Origin: ECT2AJA-044 sp965262845
Lineage (GTDB): Bacteria > Bacteroidota > Bacteroidia > Flavobacteriales > ECT2AJA-044
Reading direction: 5' to 3'
Assembly (NCBI GenBank): GCA_965262845.1
Contig: CBDHFX010000002.1
Coordinates: forward strand, 124,001 to 188,000
DNA length: 64,000 nt
Below the pieces are notes generated by a model. It had not been told where the DNA came from, ran no database searches, and was given only the letters and a program-made list of their open reading frames with translations. Position numbers and translations under genes: made by a program. Shown here in pieces: positions 18,856-26,198 of this stretch. The number at the start of each line of letters is the position of its first letter. The first letter of the stretch is position 1.

Positions 18856-19335
18856 TCAAAACCTGCCTTCCCTTATCTCATATTGATATGCCAACTCTTG
18901 ACAATAAGGACGAAGTTTCAGTTCACTAACTTTGATTGACCCTGTTAGCTCTAAATTAGGCTTACTATAGTATAGCACCCCTTTCAAAGGAGGTTCTCGC
19001 CAAGTTAAGGGAAAGAAAAACACTTCTTTTATTATCCCCCCTTCCACGGCCAGCATCAATAATTCAGTTGCTGAACTAATACCACCATCTTTTTTAGTCC
19101 CACTTTTAGCAACACTCCGTGTTAACTGATATACAGTATATTCTCCAGGGAGTGTATTAAACACATTTTGCAAGAGATTTTCTTCTCCAGTAAAATAATT
19201 AATTGAGTCTAAGCCTGATTTATTGAAGCATGCTTTATCATGCACCTTATGAACCTTAAAATCAACCGCTTGTGAAAATCCATTAAAAGCCATTACAAGA
19301 AGACTTAAGCTCAACCAAACATTTTGTTTCATCAC
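18856..19335 (-). CDS. Secreted protein of unknown function
   Basis: 159 residues with a typical signal peptide (VWLSLSLLVMAFNGFSQA). The mature part is mixed alpha/beta with two Cys (KACFNKSG and LRPYCQELAYQYE), the segment TEVLL-type AVEGGIIKEVFFFPLTW, and no recognised family motif. It is AT-rich in codon use compared with genes on either side of the island. It lies 88 bp downstream of the membrane/SRPBCC gene on the same strand, so the two may be cotranscribed. No function is claimed. Confidence 0.7.
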   Translation of the reverse strand: MMKQNVWLSLSLLVMAFNGFSQAVDFKVHKVHDKACFNKSGLDSINYFTGEENLLQNVFNTLPGEYTVYQLTRSVAKSGTKKDGGISSATELLMLAVEGGIIKEVFFFPLTWREPPLKGVLYYSKPNLELTGSIKVSELKLRPYCQELAYQYEIREGRF

Positions 19336-19423
19336 CTGTACGACTAATCTTCTTGTCTAACCGATTTGCCAATCAAGACGGACTTATACCTCTAAATGCT
19401 TTCCCGATCTTTCGAAGATTCGC

Positions 19424-20383
19424 TTACCCTTCACTCTCATTTTTTATATGGTCAAGGACTCGTTTGTGGATTCGGTGAATGATAAAATCTGACCAGGCAT
19501 TCCAGTAAAATTCAGGTTGGATATTGATTGTATACCAAGTTGTTCCTTCCAATTTCGTTTTATTTTCCAACATTCTGGTCAGTTTGAACTGACCTTTATG
19601 AGATTGAAAATATCCGTCTAAATGAGGTGGGCGGACTTCCCAAAAAGGATTCCATTCATTCATTGGAATAGGCTGCTCCTTCACATCAAATTGTAACAGA
19701 ATTGGTTCTTGCCATGCAGTTATCGGCTCCACAAAACTACCTGTAGAAAAATTACAATACCTTATGGCTCCAACACCTTTCCCTTCTATTGTCGCATTTA
19801 CAGGATACGATATCCCTGTTTTAAAGATCCAGTCAACAGGAGCAGGTATTTCATTGAATGTTATCACGCTTTCCCAGACTTCTTCAATGGGAGCATTTAC
19901 AACAGCATCTGTTTTTACCAGTATCAACTTTTCAGTCTTTGAAGCACGATCAAACCCCATAAAAGCGACGGAGCAAAAAACCAGTAAAGCAGCGATATTC
20001 TTGTTTCCTGTGCCTGCCCGATAGCCCACATAGGAACCCAACCAAGTTGCCAACCCAAGAATGGGGCTTGCCATTGCAATACAGATCATTCCTTCAATAG
20101 CAAACACTAGTAAACAAGTGCAGGCAATACCAAGTGTTCCAAAACTCAAAGCATAGCTATCCCTCTTTGATAATGCACCTCTCCTGATACCTATAACATA
20201 AGGGGGTAAAAAACCAATCAAAAAAGGGATAAGGACAAAAACTGTCCAGCCATAGTCACCCAGGAACTCAACAGATACAAGGCCAATCAAAAATGATAGG
20301 GCTAAAGTACCTAAAATGGCAAGTGATTTGGTTTTGTTAAAGGTCGTGAGCAGTGCGGAGTGCTTTTTGTCGTTTGCCATCAA
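19424..20383 (-). CDS. Membrane protein with C-terminal SRPBCC (polyketide-cyclase-like) domain
   Basis: 319 residues. Residues about 20-155 form four or five hydrophobic helices. Residues about 160-319 begin VKTDAVVNAPIEEVWESVITFNEIP, the first strand and helix of an SRPBCC cavity fold, continue with FKTGISYPVNATIEGKGVGAIRYCNFSTGSFVEPITAWQEP and end in a long amphipathic helix. The fold binds hydrophobic ligands; the membrane fusion suggests lipid sensing or handling at the inner membrane. It sits inside the accessory island next to an uncharacterised secreted protein. Ligand unknown. Confidence 0.7.
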   Translation of the reverse strand: MMANDKKHSALLTTFNKTKSLAILGTLALSFLIGLVSVEFLGDYGWTVFVLIPFLIGFLPPYVIGIRRGALSKRDSYALSFGTLGIACTCLLVFAIEGMICIAMASPILGLATWLGSYVGYRAGTGNKNIAALLVFCSVAFMGFDRASKTEKLILVKTDAVVNAPIEEVWESVITFNEIPAPVDWIFKTGISYPVNATIEGKGVGAIRYCNFSTGSFVEPITAWQEPILLQFDVKEQPIPMNEWNPFWEVRPPHLDGYFQSHKGQFKLTRMLENKTKLEGTTWYTINIQPEFYWNAWSDFIIHRIHKRVLDHIKNESEG

Positions 20384-20608
20384 AATAGATGATTGAGGAT
20401 AAGATCACGCTTTTAGAGCCTATCACTGCCCAAAATTACACATTAAAAGGAACTTGCCATCTGAACGATATATCCTTAAATATCAAATCTTTATCCACTC
20501 TTCGGGCAGCCTGGGAGACTTTCGTTGCTTGCTTCTGGCAAGTCGTCAGCATTCTATCTTGGAGTATGCGTGTCCCTTAGTTCCATAAAAAGTTATTTTT
20601 AGTAAGTT
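20384..20608. other. Non-coding AT-rich stretch at the island's inner edge
   Basis: About 225 bp with no convincing gene; a 63-codon plus-strand frame lacks any protein-like features. It separates the SRPBCC membrane gene from direct repeat copy 1. Confidence 0.35.
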
Positions 20609-20736
20609 ATTGAAATACATCATTTTATGTAACATTAATTACAGAGCTAGCTACAGAGTTAGCTCTGTAGTTTTGCATTTAAGGCGAAAGGGGAGTAGGC
20701 GGATAAAAACAGCTGCTTGAGCAACCGGCGAACGAC
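20609..20736. repeat. Direct repeat copy 1, with hairpin
   Basis: About 128 bp, repeated with scattered mismatches at 25187-25313. Its core is a 9-bp perfect stem, ACAGAGCTA / TAGCTCTGT, at 20641-20668 with a 10-nt loop, followed by AGTTTTGCATTTAAGGC. It lies just past the 3' end of the decayed methyltransferase copy. It may be a terminator, a recombination site or the end of a mobile unit. The stem contains the palindrome GCTAGC and so a CTAG site. Confidence 0.75.
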
Positions 20737-20820
20737 TGGAGACTGTCCGGTACCTTTTTGGATCAAATGGCGAGGGAAGTCACTTCTTTGTACCCCCTAC
20801 ACCTGAAAAAACGTGCTTTT

Positions 20821-21564
20821 CTAAAAAAGTACTTTGTTCCGACCTGACCTTTGAAATTTCCTAAATGACTCGCCGGAGCAAATAGTGCTGTCGTATTGGG
20901 CCACTATATCGTCACCCGCCCACTCTATTGAGGATAGGTAATCCAAATTAATGGAGGTTTCCTGTCTGGTCATCACCTTCACCCCAAGATCTTTGTTGAA
21001 ATGCCTCAACGGTCCCTTCCTGGGGTTCAACTCCCGCTCCAGAACAAACTTTTTATGAGCTTCCAGTCTTCTCCTGATGGTTTCATTGTAAAAATCCAAC
21101 GGCAGTCCCTCCATATTATCCTGAATAACCTCCCTGAAATCAGGATCAATTTCGTAACCAATACTGTTTCGTTTGGAAGCAATTGCGGCAATGACCGTTG
21201 TTCCCGTTCCCAGAAAGGGATCAAGTACTGTATCCCCTTCAATAGAGTACATGTTTATTAATCGATATGGTACTTCAAACGGATATGCAGCACTCCTCTT
21301 TCGGGTTCCGGAATTGTTTACTTTTTGGCCGACCCCCCTGAGCTCCCACAAATCGGAAAACCAAACATTCCTTTCTTCCCAAAAAAAGCAACTCTTTTTC
21401 CTCAGATCCCTGGCAGCAGGGGTTTTATATTCCCTCTGACCCTCCTTTCTGAAGATCAGGATCTGAAGGCTTCAATCCCACATTTCAATCATCGGATAGG
21501 GAGGCGGGGTTACCACGAGATGCACTGATGCATCGGATAACGTTATCATTGACGTGCCATTCAT
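20821..21564 (-). pseudogene. Decayed second copy of the N4-type DNA methyltransferase
   Basis: The 3' three-quarters (20821 to about 21453) is almost identical to the intact gene at 26815-27924; its last 175 codons encode the same residues. Upstream, about 347 bp of the intact gene are replaced by 11 bp, a net loss of 336 bp that keeps frame but leaves an in-frame TGA just after MIEMWD. The catalytic TSPPYP has become TPPPYP (acc-ccg-cct-ccc-tat). The N-terminus is also shortened. It is therefore non-functional unless the 3' part is translated from the internal TTG at 21351, which would lack the catalytic motif. Confidence 0.9.
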
Positions 21565-21565
21565 C

Positions 21566-21885
21566 TTCACCCCTAACTCGCCCGATTGCTGCCTTGATTT
21601 TTCGCTCCATCTACCAAATGTAAACCATTCAGACATATGGCAAAGCTATATATCTCTGATTCCCCCTCCCATTTTTATTGCTCTCCCCGCGATGCAAGTG
21701 ATCCAGTTAGGCCGGGCTTTGAGGAGGGAGCCGCCGACAGGTTTCACACTATTCGATCGGAGGGATGGAAATGTTGGGATTGATCTCTTTTGCTCTCTCC
21801 CAATCCTCCCTGGCGCCCTGCGGGTCTCCTAAAGCGAACTTGACATTTCCCCGGTTGTAGTATGCCTTAGCGTCCTGGGGATTGA
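21566..21885. repeat. Block repeat copy 1: TPR-gene 3' end plus leader
   Basis: Homologous to 24788-25105. It holds the last TPR and stop of the 22-TPR gene and about 180 bp of downstream sequence. Read on the minus strand, the segment leads directly into the ATG of the decayed methyltransferase, just as the other copy leads into the ATG of the FRG gene. Confidence 0.75.
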
Positions 21886-24070
21886 GCTCAATGGCCTTAT
21901 TGTAGTCTTTGATTGCTTCTGGGTACTTCTCTAAGTTACTATTGGCAACCCCCCGGTTGTTGTATGCCTCAGTGTGTTGGGGATTGAGCTCAATGGTCTT
22001 GTCGTAGTCTTTGATTGCTTCTGGGTAATTCCCTGATTTTATCTTGGCACCCCCCCGATTGTAGTATGCACTAGCGTATCGGGGGTTGAGCTCAATGGCC
22101 TTATCGTAATCTTCAATGGCCCCTGGGCAATCCTCTAATTCTTCCCTGGCATTTCCTCGGTTATAGTATGCCTCAGCGGATCGGGGGTCTATTTCAACTG
22201 CTTTATCGTAGTCTTTGATTGCCCCTGGGTAATCCTCTAATTCTCCCTTGGCATTTCCCCGGTTGTTGTATGCCTTAGCGTCCTGGGGATTGAGCTCAAT
22301 GGCCTTGTCGTAGTCTTTGATTGCCCCTGGGTAATCCTCTAATTCTCCCTTGGCATTTCCCCGGTTGTTGTATGCCTTAGCGTCCTGGGGATTGAGCTCA
22401 ATGACCTTATTGTAGTCTTCAATGGCCTCTGGGTACTTCTCTAAGTTACTATTAGCACCCCCCCGGTTGTAGTATGCATTAGCATATCGGGGATCAATCT
22501 CAATGGCCTTGTCGTAATCTTCAATGGCCCCTGGGTAATTCCCTAATTCCATCTTGGCAACCCCTCGGTTGTTGTATGCCCGAGCGTGTTGGGGATTGAT
22601 CTCAATGGTCTTATCGTAGTCTTCAATTGCTCCTTTGTAATTCTTTAATTCTCCCTTGACAAGCCCCCGGTTGTAGTATGCAGCGTATCGGGGATCAATC
22701 TCAATGGCCTTGTCGTAATCTTCAATGGCCCCTGGGTAATTCCCTAATTCCATCTTGGCAATCCCTCGGTTGTTATATGCCTCAGCGAATTGGGAATCAA
22801 TCTCAATGGCCTTATCGTAATCTTCAATGGTCCCTGGGCAATCCTCTAATTTACCTTTGGCATTTCCCCGGTTGTTGTATGCCTCAGCGTATCGGGGATT
22901 GATCTCAATGGCTTTATCGTAATCTTCAATGGCCCCTGAGTAATTCCCTAATTCCATCTTGGCAATCCCTCGGTTGTTGTATGCCCCAGCGTGTTGGGGG
23001 CTGTTCTCAATGGCCTTATTGAAGTCTTTGATTGCTTCTGGGTAATTCCCTGAGTCCATCTTGGCATTTCCCCGGTTGTTGTATACCTCAGCGTATCGGG
23101 GATTGATCTTAAGGGCCTTGTCGTAGTCTTTGAATGCTCCTGAATAATCCTTTAATTCTTCCTTGGCATTTCCCCGGTTGTAGTATGTCTGAGCGTCTCG
23201 GGGATTGATCTCAATGGCCTTATCGTAATCTTCAATGGCCCCTGGGTAATTCCCTGATTCCATCTTGGCAATCCCTCGGTTGTTGTATGCCTCAGCGTAT
23301 CGGGGATCAATCTCAATGGCCTTATCGTAATCTTCAATGGCCCCTGGGTAATCCCCTGATAATTCCATCTTGGCAACCCCCCGGTTGTTGTATGCCCCAG
23401 CGTGCTGGGGATTGAGCTCAATGGTTTTATCGTAGTCTTCAATTGCTCCTTTGTAATTCTTTAATTCTCCCTTGGCAACTCCCCGATTGTAGTATGCACT
23501 AGCGTATCGGGGATTGATCTCAATGGCCTTATCGTAATCTTCAATGGCCCTTGGGTAATCCCCTGATGATTCCATCTTGGCAACCCCCCGGTTGTAGTAT
23601 GCATTAGCATATCGGGGATCAATCTCAATGGCCTTGTCGTAATCTTCAATGGCCCCTGGGTAATCCCCTGATGACTCCATCTTGGCAACCCCTCGGTTGT
23701 TGTATGCCCGAGCGTGTTGGGGATTGAGCTCAATGGTCTTATCGTAGTCTTCAATTGCTCCTTTGTAATTCTTTAATCCGTACTTGGCATTTCCCCGGTT
23801 GTTATATGCCTCAGCGTCTTGAGGATCAATCTTAATGGCCTTATTGAAGTCTTTGATTGCTCCTTTGTAATCCTCTAATTCCTCCCTGGAATTCCCCCTA
23901 TTGTAGTATGCATCAGCGTATCGGGGATTGATCTTAACGGCCTTGTTGTAATATTCTATTGCCTCCCTAAATTGACCTTGTTGTTGAAATTTCAAAGCAT
24001 AGGAAAAGTAATCTTCGGCTGAAAGATCACCATTGGGCTTATTATGCGTGTTTACGGTAGGGTTTGTCAT
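21749..24070 (-). CDS. Giant tetratricopeptide-repeat protein (22 TPRs)
   Basis: 773 residues, cytoplasmic, with no signal peptide or membrane segment. After about 20 N-terminal residues it is an unbroken array of 22 TPR units of 34 residues (consensus AYNNRGNAKxELxDYxGAIEDYDKAIEINPRY). A few units carry one extra residue (MESSGDY type) and one lacks a residue. It ends GDPQGAREDWERAKEINPNISIPPIE. The start overlaps the FRG stop by 4 nt, so FRG and TPR are translationally coupled. A 22-unit array would form a long superhelix, a scaffold or sensor rather than an enzyme. The repeat type resembles cyanobacterial and multicellular-bacterial TPR proteins, hinting at transfer. Confidence 0.9.
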   Translation of the reverse strand: MTNPTVNTHNKPNGDLSAEDYFSYALKFQQQGQFREAIEYYNKAVKINPRYADAYYNRGNSREELEDYKGAIKDFNKAIKIDPQDAEAYNNRGNAKYGLKNYKGAIEDYDKTIELNPQHARAYNNRGVAKMESSGDYPGAIEDYDKAIEIDPRYANAYYNRGVAKMESSGDYPRAIEDYDKAIEINPRYASAYYNRGVAKGELKNYKGAIEDYDKTIELNPQHAGAYNNRGVAKMELSGDYPGAIEDYDKAIEIDPRYAEAYNNRGIAKMESGNYPGAIEDYDKAIEINPRDAQTYYNRGNAKEELKDYSGAFKDYDKALKINPRYAEVYNNRGNAKMDSGNYPEAIKDFNKAIENSPQHAGAYNNRGIAKMELGNYSGAIEDYDKAIEINPRYAEAYNNRGNAKGKLEDCPGTIEDYDKAIEIDSQFAEAYNNRGIAKMELGNYPGAIEDYDKAIEIDPRYAAYYNRGLVKGELKNYKGAIEDYDKTIEINPQHARAYNNRGVAKMELGNYPGAIEDYDKAIEIDPRYANAYYNRGGANSNLEKYPEAIEDYNKVIELNPQDAKAYNNRGNAKGELEDYPGAIKDYDKAIELNPQDAKAYNNRGNAKGELEDYPGAIKDYDKAVEIDPRSAEAYYNRGNAREELEDCPGAIEDYDKAIELNPRYASAYYNRGGAKIKSGNYPEAIKDYDKTIELNPQHTEAYNNRGVANSNLEKYPEAIKDYNKAIELNPQDAKAYYNRGNVKFALGDPQGAREDWERAKEINPNISIPPIE
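21830..23990. repeat. 102-bp tandem repeat array encoding the TPRs
   Basis: The TPR coding region repeats at the DNA level with a ~102-bp period (some units 105 or 99 bp). Many units keep the same synonymous codons, for example ttgtagtatgc / gtatcggggat / caatctcaatggcctt. Such DNA identity points to recent unequal crossing-over or gene conversion rather than old divergence. Confidence 0.85.
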
Positions 24071-24777
24071 GCGTGTAAAATAGAGTAGGAGAGGTTGGAA
24101 TGCGTTCTAGAGGGGGAATAATCACCGAAATCGTTGAAAAAATGCTCTTCTTTAACGCCAAGGGATTTTTCTAATGTCAGGATGATGCTTTTCTTGCTCC
24201 TCGCATCTATCTCAATCTTTTCATACAGATACTTTCCTGTCGCGCCTTTTCCAAATATAAAAACGGATTGTTGAGCAGTAGTGCAGCTGTCCAGGCCGCC
24301 AGTCGTCCATTGCTGCAGTTTGCCCCGATTTAGAAAACCATAAACTGATTTTTTTGATTCTTCGTAGTTTACGATGGAAATGCTTGTAAAATCATCTGTC
24401 GCCAAAGCGACTACTTTCCCAATTTGCTTTGGTTCTTCGCGGCAAGCAAACCAGAGCGCTATCAGGGCGTTCCTGGTGAAATCAATCAAACAGGTGGCTG
24501 CGCCGTAGTGTTGTAGTTCAGCAAGTAGCTCCAGATCGGACCATTTCCGATCGTGCTGATATCGAAATCCCTGCGAGCTTGCTCTGTCCAGGAGCTCCCT
24601 GATGTAATTCTGAAAGATGTCCGGAGAAGGGTCTTTTTCCGGTTCTCTCAGTCTGCGGTACGCCGATGACTCTACCAGCCAATTCGCACACGGGAGCCCG
24701 CGATAAAGAAACATCCGGCCTTCCAACTTTTCCGTCCGTGCAACGAATTCATCAACACTTTTTATCGGTTCACTCAT
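24067..24777 (-). CDS. FRG-domain protein
   Basis: 236 residues. The FRG domain is clear: MFLYRGLPCANWLVESSAYRRL (22-42), the F/Y-R-G motif that gives the domain its name, and LLAELQHYGAATCLIDFTRNALIALWFAC (84-112), its second hallmark. The C-terminal third has GKLQQWTTGG and QQSVFIFGKG. There is no signal peptide. FRG domains are found in phage- and defence-associated genes; I know of no firmly established activity and do not assign one. Its stop overlaps the TPR start by 4 nt. Its upstream leader is homologous to the one before the decayed methyltransferase. Confidence 0.85.
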   Translation of the reverse strand: MSEPIKSVDEFVARTEKLEGRMFLYRGLPCANWLVESSAYRRLREPEKDPSPDIFQNYIRELLDRASSQGFRYQHDRKWSDLELLAELQHYGAATCLIDFTRNALIALWFACREEPKQIGKVVALATDDFTSISIVNYEESKKSVYGFLNRGKLQQWTTGGLDSCTTAQQSVFIFGKGATGKYLYEKIEIDARSKKSIILTLEKSLGVKEEHFFNDFGDYSPSRTHSNLSYSILHA

Positions 24778-24787
24778 TTACTTCTGT

Positions 24788-25105
24788 TTCACCCACTCCC
24801 TGTGCAGTAGCCATCTTGATTTTTTGCCCCATTTATCAAATGTAGGCCATTCAGACACATGGCAAAGCTATAGATTCTCTGATTTCCCCTCCCATTTTAT
24901 TACTCTCCCTGCGGCGCAAGTGATCCTGATTGGCAGGGCTTTGAGGAAGTAGTCGCCAACAGGTTTCACTATTCGATCGGAGGGATGGAAATGTTGGGAT
25001 CAATCTCTTTTGCTCTCTTCCAATCCTTCCTGGCGCCCTGCTGGTCTCCTACCGCGAACCTGGCAAGCGACCGGTTGATGTATGCCCAAGCGTATTGGGA
25101 ATTGA
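24788..25105 (-). pseudogene. Remnant of a second TPR gene plus shared leader
   Basis: 24969 to about 25105 encodes the last TPR and C-terminus of a lost sister gene: INSQYAWAYINRSLARFAVGDQQGARKDWKRAKEID, then the same PNISIPPIE end as the intact gene. Similarity stops abruptly at about 25105, where the sequence turns AT-rich. Below 24969 the ~180-bp leader follows. A longer open frame continues to 25256, but its N-terminal part has no TPR character and includes the repeat hairpin, so it is not a genuine gene. Confidence 0.75.
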
Positions 25106-25186
25106 TAATCTTATGAAGTATCCGGCCCCTTTTTTTAAAAATTAACAAATGACCGAAAGGGTCTATTAATCGTCTTTTAATAAAAC

Positions 25187-25313
25187 ATTGAAATACAGGT
25201 TTTTGTAAAACATTAATTACAGAGCTAGCTACAGAGTTAGCTCTGTAGTTTTGCATTTAAGGCAAAAGGGGGAAAGCAGGTAAAAACAGCTGCTTAAGCA
25301 ACCTGCGAACGAC
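25187..25313. repeat. Direct repeat copy 2, with hairpin
   Basis: Second copy of the repeat at 20609-20736. The hairpin ACAGAGCTA / TAGCTCTGT (25219-25246) and flanks (CATTAATTACAGAG, TTTTGCATTTAAGGC, AAAACAGCTGCTT, GCGAACGAC) are conserved. It sits between the TPR remnant and the toxin-antitoxin genes. The two copies bracket the decayed methyltransferase, TPR, FRG and TPR remnant. Confidence 0.75.
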
Positions 25314-25481
25314 CAAAAACTCTCTGCTACCGCTGAATGAAGTCAGGACCCTGGAATTGGAACGAATCCATCTTTAAAGGCGACCTCCTTGGGGGGCTTG
25401 GCTTGGTGTGTCGAATGAGGCTTTTTATTATTCAAACGCTTTTGCTATTCAAATTTCCTAAACCACCTCAGTCCTAACGTG

Positions 25482-25636
25482 AAAATTGATAATTTAGCTT
25501 AGCCAAAAAACTGTTCGGACGATTAGGACCACCTCACTCCGAACCGGAAAAGCAGCAAGTTTACCTTAACTTAGATGAGGTTATAAGGGAAATCAAAAAC
25601 AGAAGAACCTACGCTCCCGTTAAGTCTGGCATGTAA
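25482..25636 (+). pseudogene. 3' remnant of an unidentified gene before the TA pair
   Basis: A plus-strand frame reads FSLAKKLFGRLGPP...EPEKQQVYLNLDEVIREIKNRRTYAPVKSGM and stops at 25636, 17 bp before the antitoxin. Residue choice (LNLDEVIREIKNRR) looks like real protein, but there is no start codon and stops lie immediately upstream. It could be the end of a gene cut by rearrangement. 25314-25481 shows nothing else. Confidence 0.35.
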
Positions 25637-25653
25637 CTTAGGCTCCGGAAAAC

Positions 25654-25875
25654 ATGAAAACTGAAAACACTTTTATTCTTCACCCCGATACTAAAGAGAA
25701 GGAAAGGGCCCTTAAAGCCTTCGTGCGTGCGCTCAAGATCAAATTCGAGGTCACCAGGGGAAAACCTTACCACCCTCAGTTCGTGGAAAAGATCCAGGAA
25801 AGCAGAAAACAAGCTGCTGAAGGCAAAACCAAACGAGTAGAGAAGGAGAACCTCGAAAAGTTCTTAGGCCTCTAA
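25654..25875 (+). CDS. DUF2683-like antitoxin
   Basis: 73 residues: a short N-terminal ILHPDTKEKERALKAFVRALKIKFEV, then KPYHPQFVEKIQESRKQAAEGKTKRVEKENLEKFLGL. The ALKAFxxALKIKFE and FVEKIxxSRKQxxEGKTxRV segments match Bacteroidota DUF2683-type antitoxins, which precede YoeB-like toxins. One nucleotide separates its stop from the toxin ATG, the classic antitoxin-first order. It should bind and neutralise the toxin and probably represses the operon. Confidence 0.85.
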   Translation: MKTENTFILHPDTKEKERALKAFVRALKIKFEVTRGKPYHPQFVEKIQESRKQAAEGKTKRVEKENLEKFLGL

Positions 25876-25876
25876 A

Positions 25877-26143
25877 ATGGCATACCATATTGAGTTTACC
25901 GATAAAGCCCAGGCCGATATTCAAACCCTCAGGAAATTGGGAGACCGCGCAGCACTTAAAAAAATACTCAAACTCCTGGATGAAATAAGTGAAGCACCTT
26001 TTTCAGGAACCGGCAAACCCGAACCTCTCAAAAACAACCTCTCCGGATGCTGGTCTAGACGCATCAATAAAGAACACCGACTCGTCTACGAAGTAGAAAA
26101 CAATACCGTCTTTATCCTCTCAGCTGTAGGGCATTATTATTGA
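25877..26143 (+). CDS. yoeB: YoeB/Txe-family mRNA interferase toxin
   Basis: 88 residues, full length for YoeB. Seen are HIEFTDKAQADIQTLRK, the family hallmark WSRRINKEHRLVYEV (catalytic Arg within it) and the C-terminal HYY, with the conserved His and Tyr at the active site. YoeB binds the ribosome and cuts mRNA at the A site. It is coupled to the upstream antitoxin and immediately precedes the restriction endonuclease, where it could stabilise the restriction-modification locus. Confidence 0.92.
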   Translation: MAYHIEFTDKAQADIQTLRKLGDRAALKKILKLLDEISEAPFSGTGKPEPLKNNLSGCWSRRINKEHRLVYEVENNTVFILSAVGHYY

Positions 26144-26198
26144 TGTTTGACAAGAACGTTAGTTGTACATATTACTAAATTAAAATGTTCAAAGACCT

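Noticed and set aside
20389..20580. 63-codon plus-strand frame before repeat copy 1
   Set aside because: No recognisable domain or supporting start signal; left as non-coding.
21830..23990. Regular repeats that could be taken for a CRISPR array
   Set aside because: The period is ~102 bp with no unique spacers, and the repeats are continuous coding sequence for TPRs.
24969..25256. 95-codon frame taken as a complete small TPR gene
   Set aside because: Only its C-terminal part is TPR-like; the N-terminal part translates the direct repeat hairpin, so it is a remnant.
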